From assembly GCA_049644865.1 (NCBI GenBank), contig JBARSV010000018.1, forward strand, positions 13,305 to 77,304: DNA of 64,000 nucleotides. Reading direction: 5' to 3'. Positions 50,895 to 59,262 of the stretch are shown piece by piece. A model generated the notes under the pieces. That model saw only the letters and a program-made list of their open reading frames with translations. It was not told the DNA's origin and did no database searches. Each line of letters opens with the position of its first letter. Within the stretch, counting starts at the first letter, position 1. The DNA is from JAPUDQ01 sp049644865. Lineage in GTDB: Bacteria > Patescibacteriota > Saccharimonadia > Saccharimonadales > Saccharimonadaceae. The translations under genes and the position numbers were made by a program.

Positions 50895-51495
50895 CGAGTG
50901 GGGTCGTCTTGTCCCACCCAGTATCGATATATAGTAGTGGCATATCGGCGCGTTTGCTGACGGCAAAGCTGACCTGTCCACTGACCGATTCGCCCGGCAT
51001 GAGGTCGCGAGCCGCAATAGGGTTTTTGACATGCATACTAGCGTGCAAGATGCTGTAGTCGCCATCGCGGGTGCGGACGTAAAGTTGGCTGACCGGTATG
51101 AATTGCTGTTTGATTTTCGACGTATTAGTAACAGTAAGGTCCATGATAAGCATGGTCTGATCATCAGGAACGCCAAATGCCGGATCGGCGTTGCTATTGG
51201 TCGTGACGTTTTTGACCTGAGCATATAGTGAGTTATTACGAGCCATATCAAGTGACTTAACAACTGACGACGTGACAAACTTCGTCACACCAGGCGTGGA
51301 TGATGGATGCTCGGCCGCCCACTTCATCCAGAACAGTGTGTTAATGATCACCAATGCTGTGATGCCCAGCACAAACACACTCATGAGCAGGCTATTTTCA
51401 TCACGAAACTTGGCGAAGCGTTTGTATTCTTTTTTGAGCTCTTTGACTTCGTCTTCGACGATCTCGATGGGTGTTTCGCGCTTTTTTCTAAACAT
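50875..51495 (-). CDS. membrane-anchored DUF4352-like protein
   Basis: A 206-aa protein with a charged cytoplasmic N-terminus (EIVEDEVKELKKEYKRFAKF, probably coiled), a helix at about 37-57 and an external beta-domain with MLIMDLTVTNTSKIKQQF and LMPGESVSGQVSFAV, the DUF4352 immunoglobulin-like pattern. Last gene of the flavocytochrome/b5 operon. It and 53981-54478 may scaffold the surface complex. Confidence 0.72.
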   Translation of the reverse strand: MFRKKRETPIEIVEDEVKELKKEYKRFAKFRDENSLLMSVFVLGITALVIINTLFWMKWAAEHPSSTPGVTKFVTSSVVKSLDMARNNSLYAQVKNVTTNSNADPAFGVPDDQTMLIMDLTVTNTSKIKQQFIPVSQLYVRTRDGDYSILHASMHVKNPIAARDLMPGESVSGQVSFAVSKRADMPLLYIDTGWDKTTPLVIDVLH

Positions 51496-51503
51496 ATATC
51501 CTC

Positions 51504-53963
51504 CTATGGTTTGGTTGCATCATAATACCCTGCCCGATAGCCGGTCAGTAAACTACCCGCTGAATTATTGATCGTTGATGAGCCGTGACCATGAGTAGTA
51601 TTGCCGCCATTATCTTGATAGCCTGGTATACCGGCCGTACCGCGCAAAATTGCGTTGATATTGTGATTGCATGTCGCACTGGCATTTTCAAGCGTCGAGG
51701 TCGACCCAGCTTTGATACCGCCTTTATGCGATGGCCGGAAGCTTGTGATATTGATCACCCAACTGCCATTCCATCCCCAGCAATTGCCGACGGAAGCGTG
51801 TGCAGCGAGATCAGCCGGACCATAGCACGGGGTGAGCCCACCACAATACACCGGCGCCGGGTTTGTTACAGTAAGTGTCGCCGCATTTGACGTGGTTCCT
51901 CCGGCATTCGTACAACTGAGCGTGTACGTATAAGAACCAGCTGTGCTCATGGTACCGGTACTCTGCGAACCGCTCGCGGCTTTGCTTCCCGACCAACTAC
52001 CGCTCGCCGTACAACTCGTCGGACTATTTGTGACACTCCAGGTAATTGTCGACGATGAGCCAGTCGTGATAGACGTTGGACTAACCGATATGCTAACTAC
52101 TGGCGTCGCGATAACTGTTACCGTCGCTGACGCCGAACCAGAACCCGCGGCATTGCTACAGCTCAATGTATAGGTAAATGTCCCGGCCGTGTTCATGGTG
52201 CCAGTACTCTGCGAACCCGACGCACTCTTCGCCCCACTCCACGCACCGGTCGCCGTACAACTCGTCGGACTATTCGTTGCCGACCACGACAAAGTCGAGG
52301 ATGATCCGGTACCGATTGAGGGTGGCGAAGCCGATATAGAGACGGCGGGCGGGCTCGTGGTGGTGCCACTACTCACACTGACACTGGTCGAAGCAGTATC
52401 ACTCCCGCCAGCATTACTGCAAGCTAACGTGTAGGTATATGTTCGAACTGTCGATAAAGTACCGGTACTTTGGGTACCACTTGCACTCTTGGTACCTGTC
52501 CAGTCTCCGCTAGCCGTACAACTCGTCGGACTATTCGTTGCCGACCAGGTAAGATTCGAACTACCCCCTGTAGTTGTCGAGATGGGATTTGCGCTAAGCG
52601 ATACGACAGGTGCGGGCGGTAGCGTCACGCTCACCGTAGCAGTTGCGACCGCACTATCGCCACCTTGATTAGTGCAGAGTAGTGAATAACTATACGTGCC
52701 AACCCCCAGAGCACCAGTGCTTTGGGTGCCGCTCGTAGCTTTTGCCCCAGACCAGCCGCCACTCGCCGTACAACTCGTCGGACTATTCGTTGCCGACCAC
52801 GAAATCGTCGCTGAGCTGCCACTATACATCGATGATGGGTTGACACTAATCGAGACAACAGGGACATTTGGTATGACCGCGACTGCGGCTGTGTCGAACG
52901 AGCTACCAGCTCCATTGCCACACGTCATCGTAAACAAATACGTCTTGATAGTACTGAGCGCACCCATTGCCTGTGAACCGCTCGCATTTTTCGCGCCAGT
53001 CCAGTCACCACTCGCTGTACAGCTCGTCGGATTATTACTCACCGACCAAGTCAGAGTCACGCCTGTGCCCGGAGTAACTGGCCCCACTGGGTTACTTGCA
53101 ATAGTTACGATCGGCATATCTGGCGGAGGTGCTTCTACCTTGACAGTCGCAGTGGCATACCCGCTACCAGCCGAATTTTGACAGGTTAACGTATAGGTAT
53201 AGGTCTTGGCTGTCGCCAGTGCGCCAGTGCCGGCCGGGCCGCTCGTACTTTTTGCACCGCTCCAATCACCGCTGGCTGTACAACTCGTCGGATTATTGGT
53301 TACGCTCCACACAAGCGTCGAACTATCTCCGGTGTAGACAGAGCTTGGGTTGGCGGCCAACGTCACCGTCGGCCGAGTAATGATGTTGCCCGTACCACCT
53401 TGGGCGGTTGAACCAACGCTAACTGTAGCAAAACCAGTACCGGTCGCTGTCTTGCACGTCAGAGTAAACAAATAGGTTTGGACTTTGTCGAGTGAGGCAG
53501 TGTCTTCTTCACCCGATGATTTCTTATCGCCTGACCAGTCGTCGCTGGCTTTGCATTCTGTCGGATTGTTGGTCACTGACCATTTGAGTTTACTTTTGCC
53601 GCCCTGTATAACCGATGCAGGGTCAGCTGTCAGCGTGACTACTGGTGCATTGGTACCGCTTGTACCACCGCTGCCCTGGGCCACATTGCCACCTGGCAAG
53701 GCAGCCTGACTCTTCTCGGCTTGCTGAAGCGCTTCAACTTCGTTAGCGTCAAGTCCATGCGATGCAGTAAATTTTTTATCTGTTGTCAGGACACTAAAGA
53801 TAGCAAAGGTGATCATGCTGATAATCATCAACCCCGCCGCAATTGCAATAAGTATCTTTGTACCACGAGGACCAAGGGTCGGTAGATGACGGTGCAAATC
53901 CTTTTTGGGCACCGGCGTGTCTATTTGTACGACGAACGGGTCAAAAGCCACCTTGTGCTCCAC
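51504..53963 (-). CDS. surface protein: seven Ig-like repeats plus cytochrome b5-like domain
   Basis: An 819-aa protein with a cytoplasmic N-terminus, one helix at about 37-59 and a long exterior. Seven repeats of about 85-90 residues each carry (S/T)N-x-PTSCTASG-x-W(S/T)G, with a second cysteine in L(T/S)C, likely a disulfide per repeat. The last 115 residues read PCYGPADLAAHAS, GNCWGWNGSWVINI and SHKGG, matching a cytochrome b5 fold (AEVAKHNS, CWVxINGxVYDVT, HPGG); the first heme histidine is kept in HKGG, and a second is available in THGHGSS. The repeats look like a stalk holding the heme domain away from the membrane. Confidence 0.82.
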   Translation of the reverse strand: MEHKVAFDPFVVQIDTPVPKKDLHRHLPTLGPRGTKILIAIAAGLMIISMITFAIFSVLTTDKKFTASHGLDANEVEALQQAEKSQAALPGGNVAQGSGGTSGTNAPVVTLTADPASVIQGGKSKLKWSVTNNPTECKASDDWSGDKKSSGEEDTASLDKVQTYLFTLTCKTATGTGFATVSVGSTAQGGTGNIITRPTVTLAANPSSVYTGDSSTLVWSVTNNPTSCTASGDWSGAKSTSGPAGTGALATAKTYTYTLTCQNSAGSGYATATVKVEAPPPDMPIVTIASNPVGPVTPGTGVTLTWSVSNNPTSCTASGDWTGAKNASGSQAMGALSTIKTYLFTMTCGNGAGSSFDTAAVAVIPNVPVVSISVNPSSMYSGSSATISWSATNSPTSCTASGGWSGAKATSGTQSTGALGVGTYSYSLLCTNQGGDSAVATATVSVTLPPAPVVSLSANPISTTTGGSSNLTWSATNSPTSCTASGDWTGTKSASGTQSTGTLSTVRTYTYTLACSNAGGSDTASTSVSVSSGTTTSPPAVSISASPPSIGTGSSSTLSWSATNSPTSCTATGAWSGAKSASGSQSTGTMNTAGTFTYTLSCSNAAGSGSASATVTVIATPVVSISVSPTSITTGSSSTITWSVTNSPTSCTASGSWSGSKAASGSQSTGTMSTAGSYTYTLSCTNAGGTTSNAATLTVTNPAPVYCGGLTPCYGPADLAAHASVGNCWGWNGSWVINITSFRPSHKGGIKAGSTSTLENASATCNHNINAILRGTAGIPGYQDNGGNTTHGHGSSTINNSAGSLLTGYRAGYYDATKP
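51880..53640 (-). repeat. tandem DNA repeats coding for seven Ig-like domains
   Basis: Units of about 250-265 bases share near-identical 30-base blocks such as CAACTCGTCGGACTATTCGT. The similarity is greatest between the middle units, suggesting recent duplication or recombination. Confidence 0.8.
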
Positions 53964-53980
53964 CTATTAACTGATTACGC

Positions 53981-54478
53981 TTATTGTAACGAAAATGACA
54001 CAACTCCGCCAGTCCAGTCCGACTCGAGATAGTAACGGTACGTCTGATTATCGCGTACGAGATAGCTCAATTCGCCTCGCACCGTTTCGGCTGGCAAGAG
54101 TTGCCCAGCATGAAACGGGCTGTTCAGTTCAAGCGGCGTGAGATACACGACATCACCGGCATCATTTTTCATATAGGTGTCGCTACTTGGCGCTATCGTG
54201 ATAGGTGTCGCGATATTGTTGGTAACTGTTAGGGTGAGTACAACATAGTGACTACCGGCAGGTGCGGCGTAGTGTCCGCTACCTTTCTCAGTCCGAATAC
54301 TAGATATGCCGATCGTAACCGAACCATGCGTGACAACACGTGACGACGGGATACCAGCAAAGCTCTGAGACAACCGCGGCTGCATGGCCAGCCACAGCAT
54401 GATGCATGACGCGATAAACAAGACACACGATGCGACAAACAACCACCTATCGAACGACCAGGCAAGCTTTTTCGTCAT
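53981..54478 (-). CDS. membrane-anchored DUF4352-like protein
   Basis: A 165-aa protein with one helix at about 13-32 and an external beta-domain (HYVVLTLTVTNNIATPITI, AETVRGELSYLV) like the gene at 50875. It overlaps the upstream b5-like gene by 4 bases. The ATGA coupling places it firmly in the flavocytochrome operon. Confidence 0.72.
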   Translation of the reverse strand: MTKKLAWSFDRWLFVASCVLFIASCIMLWLAMQPRLSQSFAGIPSSRVVTHGSVTIGISSIRTEKGSGHYAAPAGSHYVVLTLTVTNNIATPITIAPSSDTYMKNDAGDVVYLTPLELNSPFHAGQLLPAETVRGELSYLVRDNQTYRYYLESDWTGGVVSFSLQ

Positions 54479-55230
54479 GGTTTCGCTCCATCAAAGTAAC
54501 CGACGAAGTAGGGTATCATATTGCGATCAGCATTGTTTTTTGATGAGTTATTGTGGTTACGGGTTTGTCCGCCAGCCGATACCGACCCGCCAAGCGCTCC
54601 TACTAGGTTGACACCACAGACACCACCAACTTCGATACTAGCGATACTGCTTTTTGATTGGTGAAAGGCCGCGTCGAAGCCACTTATGTTGATAACGCGG
54701 TTGGCGTTGTATCCCCAACAGTTGCCAGGTGAGGCATGCGCAGCAACCTCACGCGGGCCATAACATGGTGATGCGCCTTGGCAATACACCGGCTGCGCCG
54801 GCGAGGACGGTGTCGACGATGGTTGTGTTGGTGACGTCGCCGCTGCACCAGCTTTCACCGTCACCGTGACTGAGACTGGTACACTACCAGCACTATTTGC
54901 ACAGGTCAACGTATAGGTTTTAGTACCAGCCGTGCTCAAACGCCCCGTGCTCTCAGAGCCAAACGGCGTCTTTGCGCCGCTCCAGTCACCACTGCCCGTA
55001 CATGTATCGACCGTGCCTTTGACCGACCATTTGAGGGCCCCGAAGCTACCGACCGCTACCTCAGTCGGGTCAGCAGCAAATGTCACCTCAGGTAATGCGA
55101 CAATCTCCGGCTGACTCAGACTAAGACCGGGCGTTGTACCATTTGGCGTAAATATGCCAATTGCCGCAACAGCGTTCATACCTATGAGAGTAATTATCAT
55201 ACTAACCGCAACGAGTTTCTTTAACCACAT
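54475..55230 (-). CDS. exported protein: one Ig-like repeat plus cytochrome b5-like domain
   Basis: A 251-aa protein with a signal/anchor helix at 6-25, one repeat (CTGSGDWSGAK), a Pro/Ser linker and a C-terminal domain parallel to the 819-aa protein: PCYGPREVAAHAS, GNCWGYNANRVINISGF, then H in FHQSKSS where b5 has HPGG, and a second histidine in TRNHNNSS. It is the short form of the same surface heme protein, placed directly after the flavocytochrome gene. The loss of the GG after the histidine may alter heme binding. Confidence 0.78.
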   Translation of the reverse strand: MWLKKLVAVSMIITLIGMNAVAAIGIFTPNGTTPGLSLSQPEIVALPEVTFAADPTEVAVGSFGALKWSVKGTVDTCTGSGDWSGAKTPFGSESTGRLSTAGTKTYTLTCANSAGSVPVSVTVTVKAGAAATSPTQPSSTPSSPAQPVYCQGASPCYGPREVAAHASPGNCWGYNANRVINISGFDAAFHQSKSSIASIEVGGVCGVNLVGALGGSVSAGGQTRNHNNSSKNNADRNMIPYFVGYFDGAKP

Positions 55231-55239
55231 ATCATCCTC

Positions 55240-56670
55240 CTATGACATTGCAAATTCTTCACTATGAATACTCGTACCGGGGATGCCTTTGGCCTTGAGC
55301 TGTGTCCGCAGACCTTTCATCATGGGCGGTGGGCCACAGATATAAAAATCCTTACCCTTGAGACTCCCACTCGTCTTTTCGATAAATTCGACGTCTAGAT
55401 GTTTTGGCTGTTTATCACCGACGAAGGGGATGATCCTGAGTGTCTTTGGTTTTTTCATAGCCGTACCATAGAGCAATGACCAATCGATCAGTTCACTCTC
55501 AGTTTTGACCGCATAGTAGAGATCGACGTGGCAGCCATCATCGGGCAGGTCTTTCATCATCGACAAAAACGGTGTGATACCGATACCACCACCAATCCAT
55601 ACCTGGTCAGTGTTTTTATAATTCGTATAACTAAACCGGCCATAGGCACCTTCGATATCTGCCAGCGCCCCGGGTTTAAGTCCACCTAACTTATTCGTAT
55701 AATCACCAAGCCCCTTGATGCTGAGTTGTAACCCATCATCAGTCGGGCTCGAGCTAATCGAAAACGGATGCCATTCTCGCGATACCTCATGGTCTTGACC
55801 GCGAAAACGAATGAAGACAAACTGTCCTGGTTTATAACTCATCGTTTGTTTGATCGGATCCATCATGATTTGTACAACGTTGCCCGCGACCGTTTTGACG
55901 TCGCGAACCGTGTAGGTATAGCGACGAATGATGATATTACCAAATACTGTCTTGTACAAAAATGCTGCCACACCAATCGCTACCATAGTCAACATAAAGC
56001 CTTTCATCAGCGGATCTTTGCTGGTATCGCTACTGATAAACAATATATGAAGTGCCGATATGATGAAGGCGACGCCGAGGAATTTATGCGTAAACAGCCA
56101 CAATCGATACGGTATAGTCATAAAAAACGTCACAAGGAGCAGCGCCACCATACCCCAAAAAGCGATAATGCCAAAAAATATCGCCCACTGCTGCAGCACC
56201 AGTTCATGATACATATGATTCGCATTAAATAACGCATCGAGCGGAAATAGCCCGTTCGGCACCAGCATGAGAGCGGCTTGTTTGAACGAGCCGAGTACTC
56301 CCCGCAGCACCTCCTGATGATTAAGGTAGCGTAGTGCGAGCGCCAACGGGTGGATAGACAACATGATAAGCGCCAGACCACCGAGCAGGTGATGCGCGAT
56401 ATAGACGCGGTTCAAGCCGCCAAAAAATTGCTCCAAAAAGCGTAACCGTGTCGCATATACCAGATTGAGAGCATACATGACCGTACCAACAAGACCGGCA
56501 ACACGCCCAATATTGAGCAGTACCGACGACGTTGTCGTCATCGTATGAAGCGGGTGCGACTGCGCCCAGATAACGATCGGTACGAGGCACAGCCCAATTG
56601 TCACGCCCCACCCTATGAGATGCTCAGGTTGAAAGCTGATAACAACGACTCGTTTGCCAGAAGGCTGCAT
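55240..56670 (-). CDS. ferric reductase-like transmembrane flavocytochrome
   Basis: A 476-aa membrane oxidoreductase. Six helices (1-250) include two histidine pairs each 13 apart, H94/H107 and H195/H208, the arrangement that binds two stacked b hemes in FRE/NOX enzymes. The cytoplasmic half has the FAD motif HPFSISSSP, the NAD(P) loop GGGIGITPFLSMM and CGPPPMM near the C-terminus. It should carry electrons from NAD(P)H to the outer face. Downstream genes in the same operon encode external b5-like proteins, the probable acceptors. Confidence 0.9.
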   Translation of the reverse strand: MQPSGKRVVVISFQPEHLIGWGVTIGLCLVPIVIWAQSHPLHTMTTTSSVLLNIGRVAGLVGTVMYALNLVYATRLRFLEQFFGGLNRVYIAHHLLGGLALIMLSIHPLALALRYLNHQEVLRGVLGSFKQAALMLVPNGLFPLDALFNANHMYHELVLQQWAIFFGIIAFWGMVALLLVTFFMTIPYRLWLFTHKFLGVAFIISALHILFISSDTSKDPLMKGFMLTMVAIGVAAFLYKTVFGNIIIRRYTYTVRDVKTVAGNVVQIMMDPIKQTMSYKPGQFVFIRFRGQDHEVSREWHPFSISSSPTDDGLQLSIKGLGDYTNKLGGLKPGALADIEGAYGRFSYTNYKNTDQVWIGGGIGITPFLSMMKDLPDDGCHVDLYYAVKTESELIDWSLLYGTAMKKPKTLRIIPFVGDKQPKHLDVEFIEKTSGSLKGKDFYICGPPPMMKGLRTQLKAKGIPGTSIHSEEFAMS

Positions 56671-56772
56671 CTATTGTGGTCTCGCTTATATTTATAATAA
56701 CTATAACAAACTTTCATGGAGTAGTGCACAAAGCTCAACTGTCGCCAACAGCGCGAGACATATCGCTCCGCC

Positions 56773-56877
56773 TTATTGATTGTTCATAACGATGAGTAAC
56801 GTCACAAGAATGGCTATCACGATAACAACCACGACGAGCTCAAGCACTGTGAAACCGGATTGATGTTGTTGCTGCAT
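56773..56877 (-). CDS. 34-aa type IV pilin-like peptide
   Basis: The ORF reads MQQQHQSGFTVLELVVVVIV and ends MNNQ. It has the prepilin peptidase site G|FTVLE with the conserved glutamate at +5, and one hydrophobic helix, but stops right after it with no globular head. AGGGGTGAT, 0-8 bases before the ATG, is a fair ribosome site. It may be a minimal pilin, a pilus-tip or regulatory peptide, or a truncated gene. It lies upstream of the flavocytochrome operon on the same strand, 103 bases away. Confidence 0.65.
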   Translation of the reverse strand: MQQQHQSGFTVLELVVVVIVIAILVTLLIVMNNQ

Positions 56878-56916
56878 ATCACCCCTTGATACCCCTATCA
56901 TATCATAAGCATTTTT

Positions 56917-56925
56917 TGCTATACT
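56917..56925 (+). promoter_or_regulatory. extended -10 promoter of the ATP synthase region
   Basis: TG-C-TATACT at 56917-56925, giving a start near 56932 and a leader of about 30 bases before the ATG at 56961. No clear -35. Confidence 0.6.
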
Positions 56926-56960
56926 ACCTATCAGATAATAGAAGGGTGGCTGAGCGACAC

Positions 56961-57818
56961 ATGGTGAAAATATACTCGAGATTGCACCTACATCCGACGA
57001 TGTGTAGTCGTTTCGCTGTGTTTGTCATGCTCAGTATGTTGCTCGTAACATTACTCGTGTCATCCGTCAGCCATGCTGTCATATCTGTCTCGCAAAGCTA
57101 TACCTCTGAAAATGATCTGTCGATCGGTTCACTGGTCAGCCTCAAAAAAAATTCCGCCGATGAAGTCGTACCAAGTATCAGTAGTAACGCCGAAAGTCTG
57201 CTTGGCATTGTCATTAGTGCCGACAGTTCACTGCTTGCCTTGACAAACGCAAAAGGTAAACAGGTGCAAGTCGCCACGAGCGGCACCGTACCGGTCATCG
57301 TGTCTGACGTCAATGGTACGATCAGGCAAAACGATCACATCACTGCTTCACCCATTAGCGGTGTTGGCATGAAAGCCACAACTAACGTCCGTATCATCGG
57401 TATCGCCCAGGGAGATATGGTCGATGACAAAGGAGGCAAGCAAGAATACACGGCCAAAGACGGCTCCAAACATACCGTTCAGCTTGGTCAAGTACCAGTA
57501 CTCGTCAATGTATCGTATTTTTTTAAGGAACCAGACAAGACTATTGTCCCTGCCGCCGTCCAAAATATCGCCAATTCTCTCGCTGGCCGCGCTGTCAGCA
57601 CCGTGCCCATACTTGTCAGCGCTGCTATCTTCGTCGTCATGATTATCGTTGTACTTGCCATCATTTATTCTATGATCAAAAGTAGTATTATCTCTGTCGG
57701 GCGCAATCCGATGAGCCAATCAGCTATCTATCGTGACCTGGTGCAACTTTCCGCATTAGTACTCGTCATATTGACGGTCGGCATGGTATCGATTTATTTA
57801 ATTCTGACGAAACTATAG
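56961..57818 (+). CDS. unknown membrane protein leading the atp operon
   Basis: A 285-aa protein: N-terminal helix (about 22-42), an external beta-rich domain of 150 residues with GTVPVIVSDVNGTIRQNDHIT and PISGVGMKATTNVRIIGIA, a pattern common in CPR surface proteins, and two C-terminal helices joined by the short loop SVGRNPMSQSAIYRD. That hairpin looks superficially like ATP synthase subunit c, whose loop often reads A-R-x-P, but the ion-binding carboxylate in the second helix is missing. It occupies the place of atpB/atpE, 3 bases before the b-subunit gene. Start chosen at 56961 (MVKIYSRL). Confidence 0.65.
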   Translation: MVKIYSRLHLHPTMCSRFAVFVMLSMLLVTLLVSSVSHAVISVSQSYTSENDLSIGSLVSLKKNSADEVVPSISSNAESLLGIVISADSSLLALTNAKGKQVQVATSGTVPVIVSDVNGTIRQNDHITASPISGVGMKATTNVRIIGIAQGDMVDDKGGKQEYTAKDGSKHTVQLGQVPVLVNVSYFFKEPDKTIVPAAVQNIANSLAGRAVSTVPILVSAAIFVVMIIVVLAIIYSMIKSSIISVGRNPMSQSAIYRDLVQLSALVLVILTVGMVSIYLILTKL

Positions 57819-57821
57819 ACC

Positions 57822-58772
57822 ATGGAAACACTCGTCCTTCAACTCTTTCTTCTCCTCAACGTCTTTGCTATCGGCGTGCTAATGACACTAGCGATACAGC
57901 ACGCCCGAGAGTATTATCGACCATCATCAAAACAAACAGATACGTACGATCCTCACGAAGGAATTGAGACGGAACTCATAGAATCTGCCCGTAAAGACTT
58001 TCGGACAGTGATTGATCGATCAACAATATCTCTAAAAAAAGATTTAGACAATACCAACGCTCGCCTAAATGCTCTACTGGAGAAATTAGTAACGTATGCT
58101 GTTAACGCTGAGATGTCCCATTATCGTGAGAATCTCGAGGCATTACACCAACAGAATGAATCAATCATGCGCGGTTCAATGCATGATATCAACAAGCAGC
58201 ATATTGACATGAATACTAAGCTAATTAAGCGACAGGCTGAGCTCGATCGTGAACTTCTCAAATATCAAACAGATCTCGAGCGTCAGATGCTCGAACATCA
58301 AAAAGAGTCTGAAATGGCCATCGTTAATCGTCAGGCTGTACTGAGACGCGATATTGAAGAGAGCCAAGCAAGACATAACGCACAACAGGTCGAATTCGAA
58401 GCAAAATTAACCGCACACCAAACCGACGTCGAAGCGAAGCTGCGTGAACACCAAAATAGCCTTATTGCTGCGCTCGACGAGCGAGAAGCCAAACTAGCAG
58501 ACTACCAAGCTTCACTAGAGGCTGCCTTAACTGATCGCCAGGCGAAACAAACCGCCCTGCATGACGACTTCGAGGCCAAGCTTCAGGCAGAGATAGAAGC
58601 CAAAAAAGCGTTTATGATACGGCAGATCGACACCAAATTAGCTGACGCCGTCAGTTCCTTCCTGGTTGAGACATTGGGCAGCAATATAGACCTTGGAGCA
58701 CAGGAACCATATCTTACAAGTTTGCTTGAGTCTCATAAGGAAGAACTAAAACGAGGAGTAACCGATGCCTGA
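57822..58772 (+). CDS. atpF: ATP synthase subunit b-like protein, extra-long
   Basis: A 316-aa protein with an N-terminal helix (5-25) and a continuous charged coiled coil to about residue 280, rich in repeats such as EFEAKLTAHQTDVEAKLREHQ. Gene order (before delta and alpha) and topology identify the peripheral stalk subunit b, but ordinary b is about 160 residues. The additional 150 residues would make a much longer stator unless they fold back. An 8-base overlap links it to the delta gene. Confidence 0.72.
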   Translation: METLVLQLFLLLNVFAIGVLMTLAIQHAREYYRPSSKQTDTYDPHEGIETELIESARKDFRTVIDRSTISLKKDLDNTNARLNALLEKLVTYAVNAEMSHYRENLEALHQQNESIMRGSMHDINKQHIDMNTKLIKRQAELDRELLKYQTDLERQMLEHQKESEMAIVNRQAVLRRDIEESQARHNAQQVEFEAKLTAHQTDVEAKLREHQNSLIAALDEREAKLADYQASLEAALTDRQAKQTALHDDFEAKLQAEIEAKKAFMIRQIDTKLADAVSSFLVETLGSNIDLGAQEPYLTSLLESHKEELKRGVTDA

Positions 58773-59262
58773 ACCGTCGGTCTTTACGCTACCTGCCAGT
58801 GTCGCCTCACCGCAGGACTTGACGACACTCATACTTGAGATACGAGCCTACGCGTCGTGGTACTCCAGTGAATCGGTCAAGAAACGAGTTGGTGTTGCCA
58901 AACCGGTTGACCAACCTGAATTAACCCCTGTTGCATCAGAAGTACTCCGCACCTATGCCGCGACACATGCTATCGATCGAGCTGGACTCGACAACTTGAT
59001 CACTGCTCTCGAAGACTATGGCAAGCACGCACCTGTCATGACTATCACCCTCGCCGCTCCTGTGCCAGGTCGTATCAAAACCGAACTAACTGCCTGGGCG
59101 CGTGCAAACCTAGCCGAGACTATCCTCGTAAATTATCGGTTTAATTCAACAATCCTCGGTGGCATGGTTGTTCGGTACGGTAGTCATATCTACGACTGGT
59201 CGTTTCGCTCTCAACTACTGGCCAATAGCACAAAGATTCCGGAGATACTAACTCATGTTTGA
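58765..59262 (+). CDS. atpH: ATP synthase subunit delta
   Basis: A 165-aa subunit linking the b stalk to the top of F1. The C-terminal element LVNYRFNSTILGGMVVRYGSHIYDWSFRSQL (here split: ILGGMVVRYGSHIYDWS is diagnostic) matches delta/OSCP. The N-terminal helical part is weakly conserved. It overlaps atpF and atpA by 8 bases each. Confidence 0.82.
   Translation: MPEPSVFTLPASVASPQDLTTLILEIRAYASWYSSESVKKRVGVAKPVDQPELTPVASEVLRTYAATHAIDRAGLDNLITALEDYGKHAPVMTITLAAPVPGRIKTELTAWARANLAETILVNYRFNSTILGGMVVRYGSHIYDWSFRSQLLANSTKIPEILTHV

Noticed and set aside
51880..53640. CRISPR array suggested by regular repeats
   Set aside because: The repeats are about 260 bases, translate in one frame into Ig-like domains and have no short unique spacers.
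56961..57818. ATP synthase subunit c fused to a surface domain
   Set aside because: The hairpin lacks the glycine-rich first helix and the ion-binding Asp/Glu in the second, so it cannot be a working c subunit.
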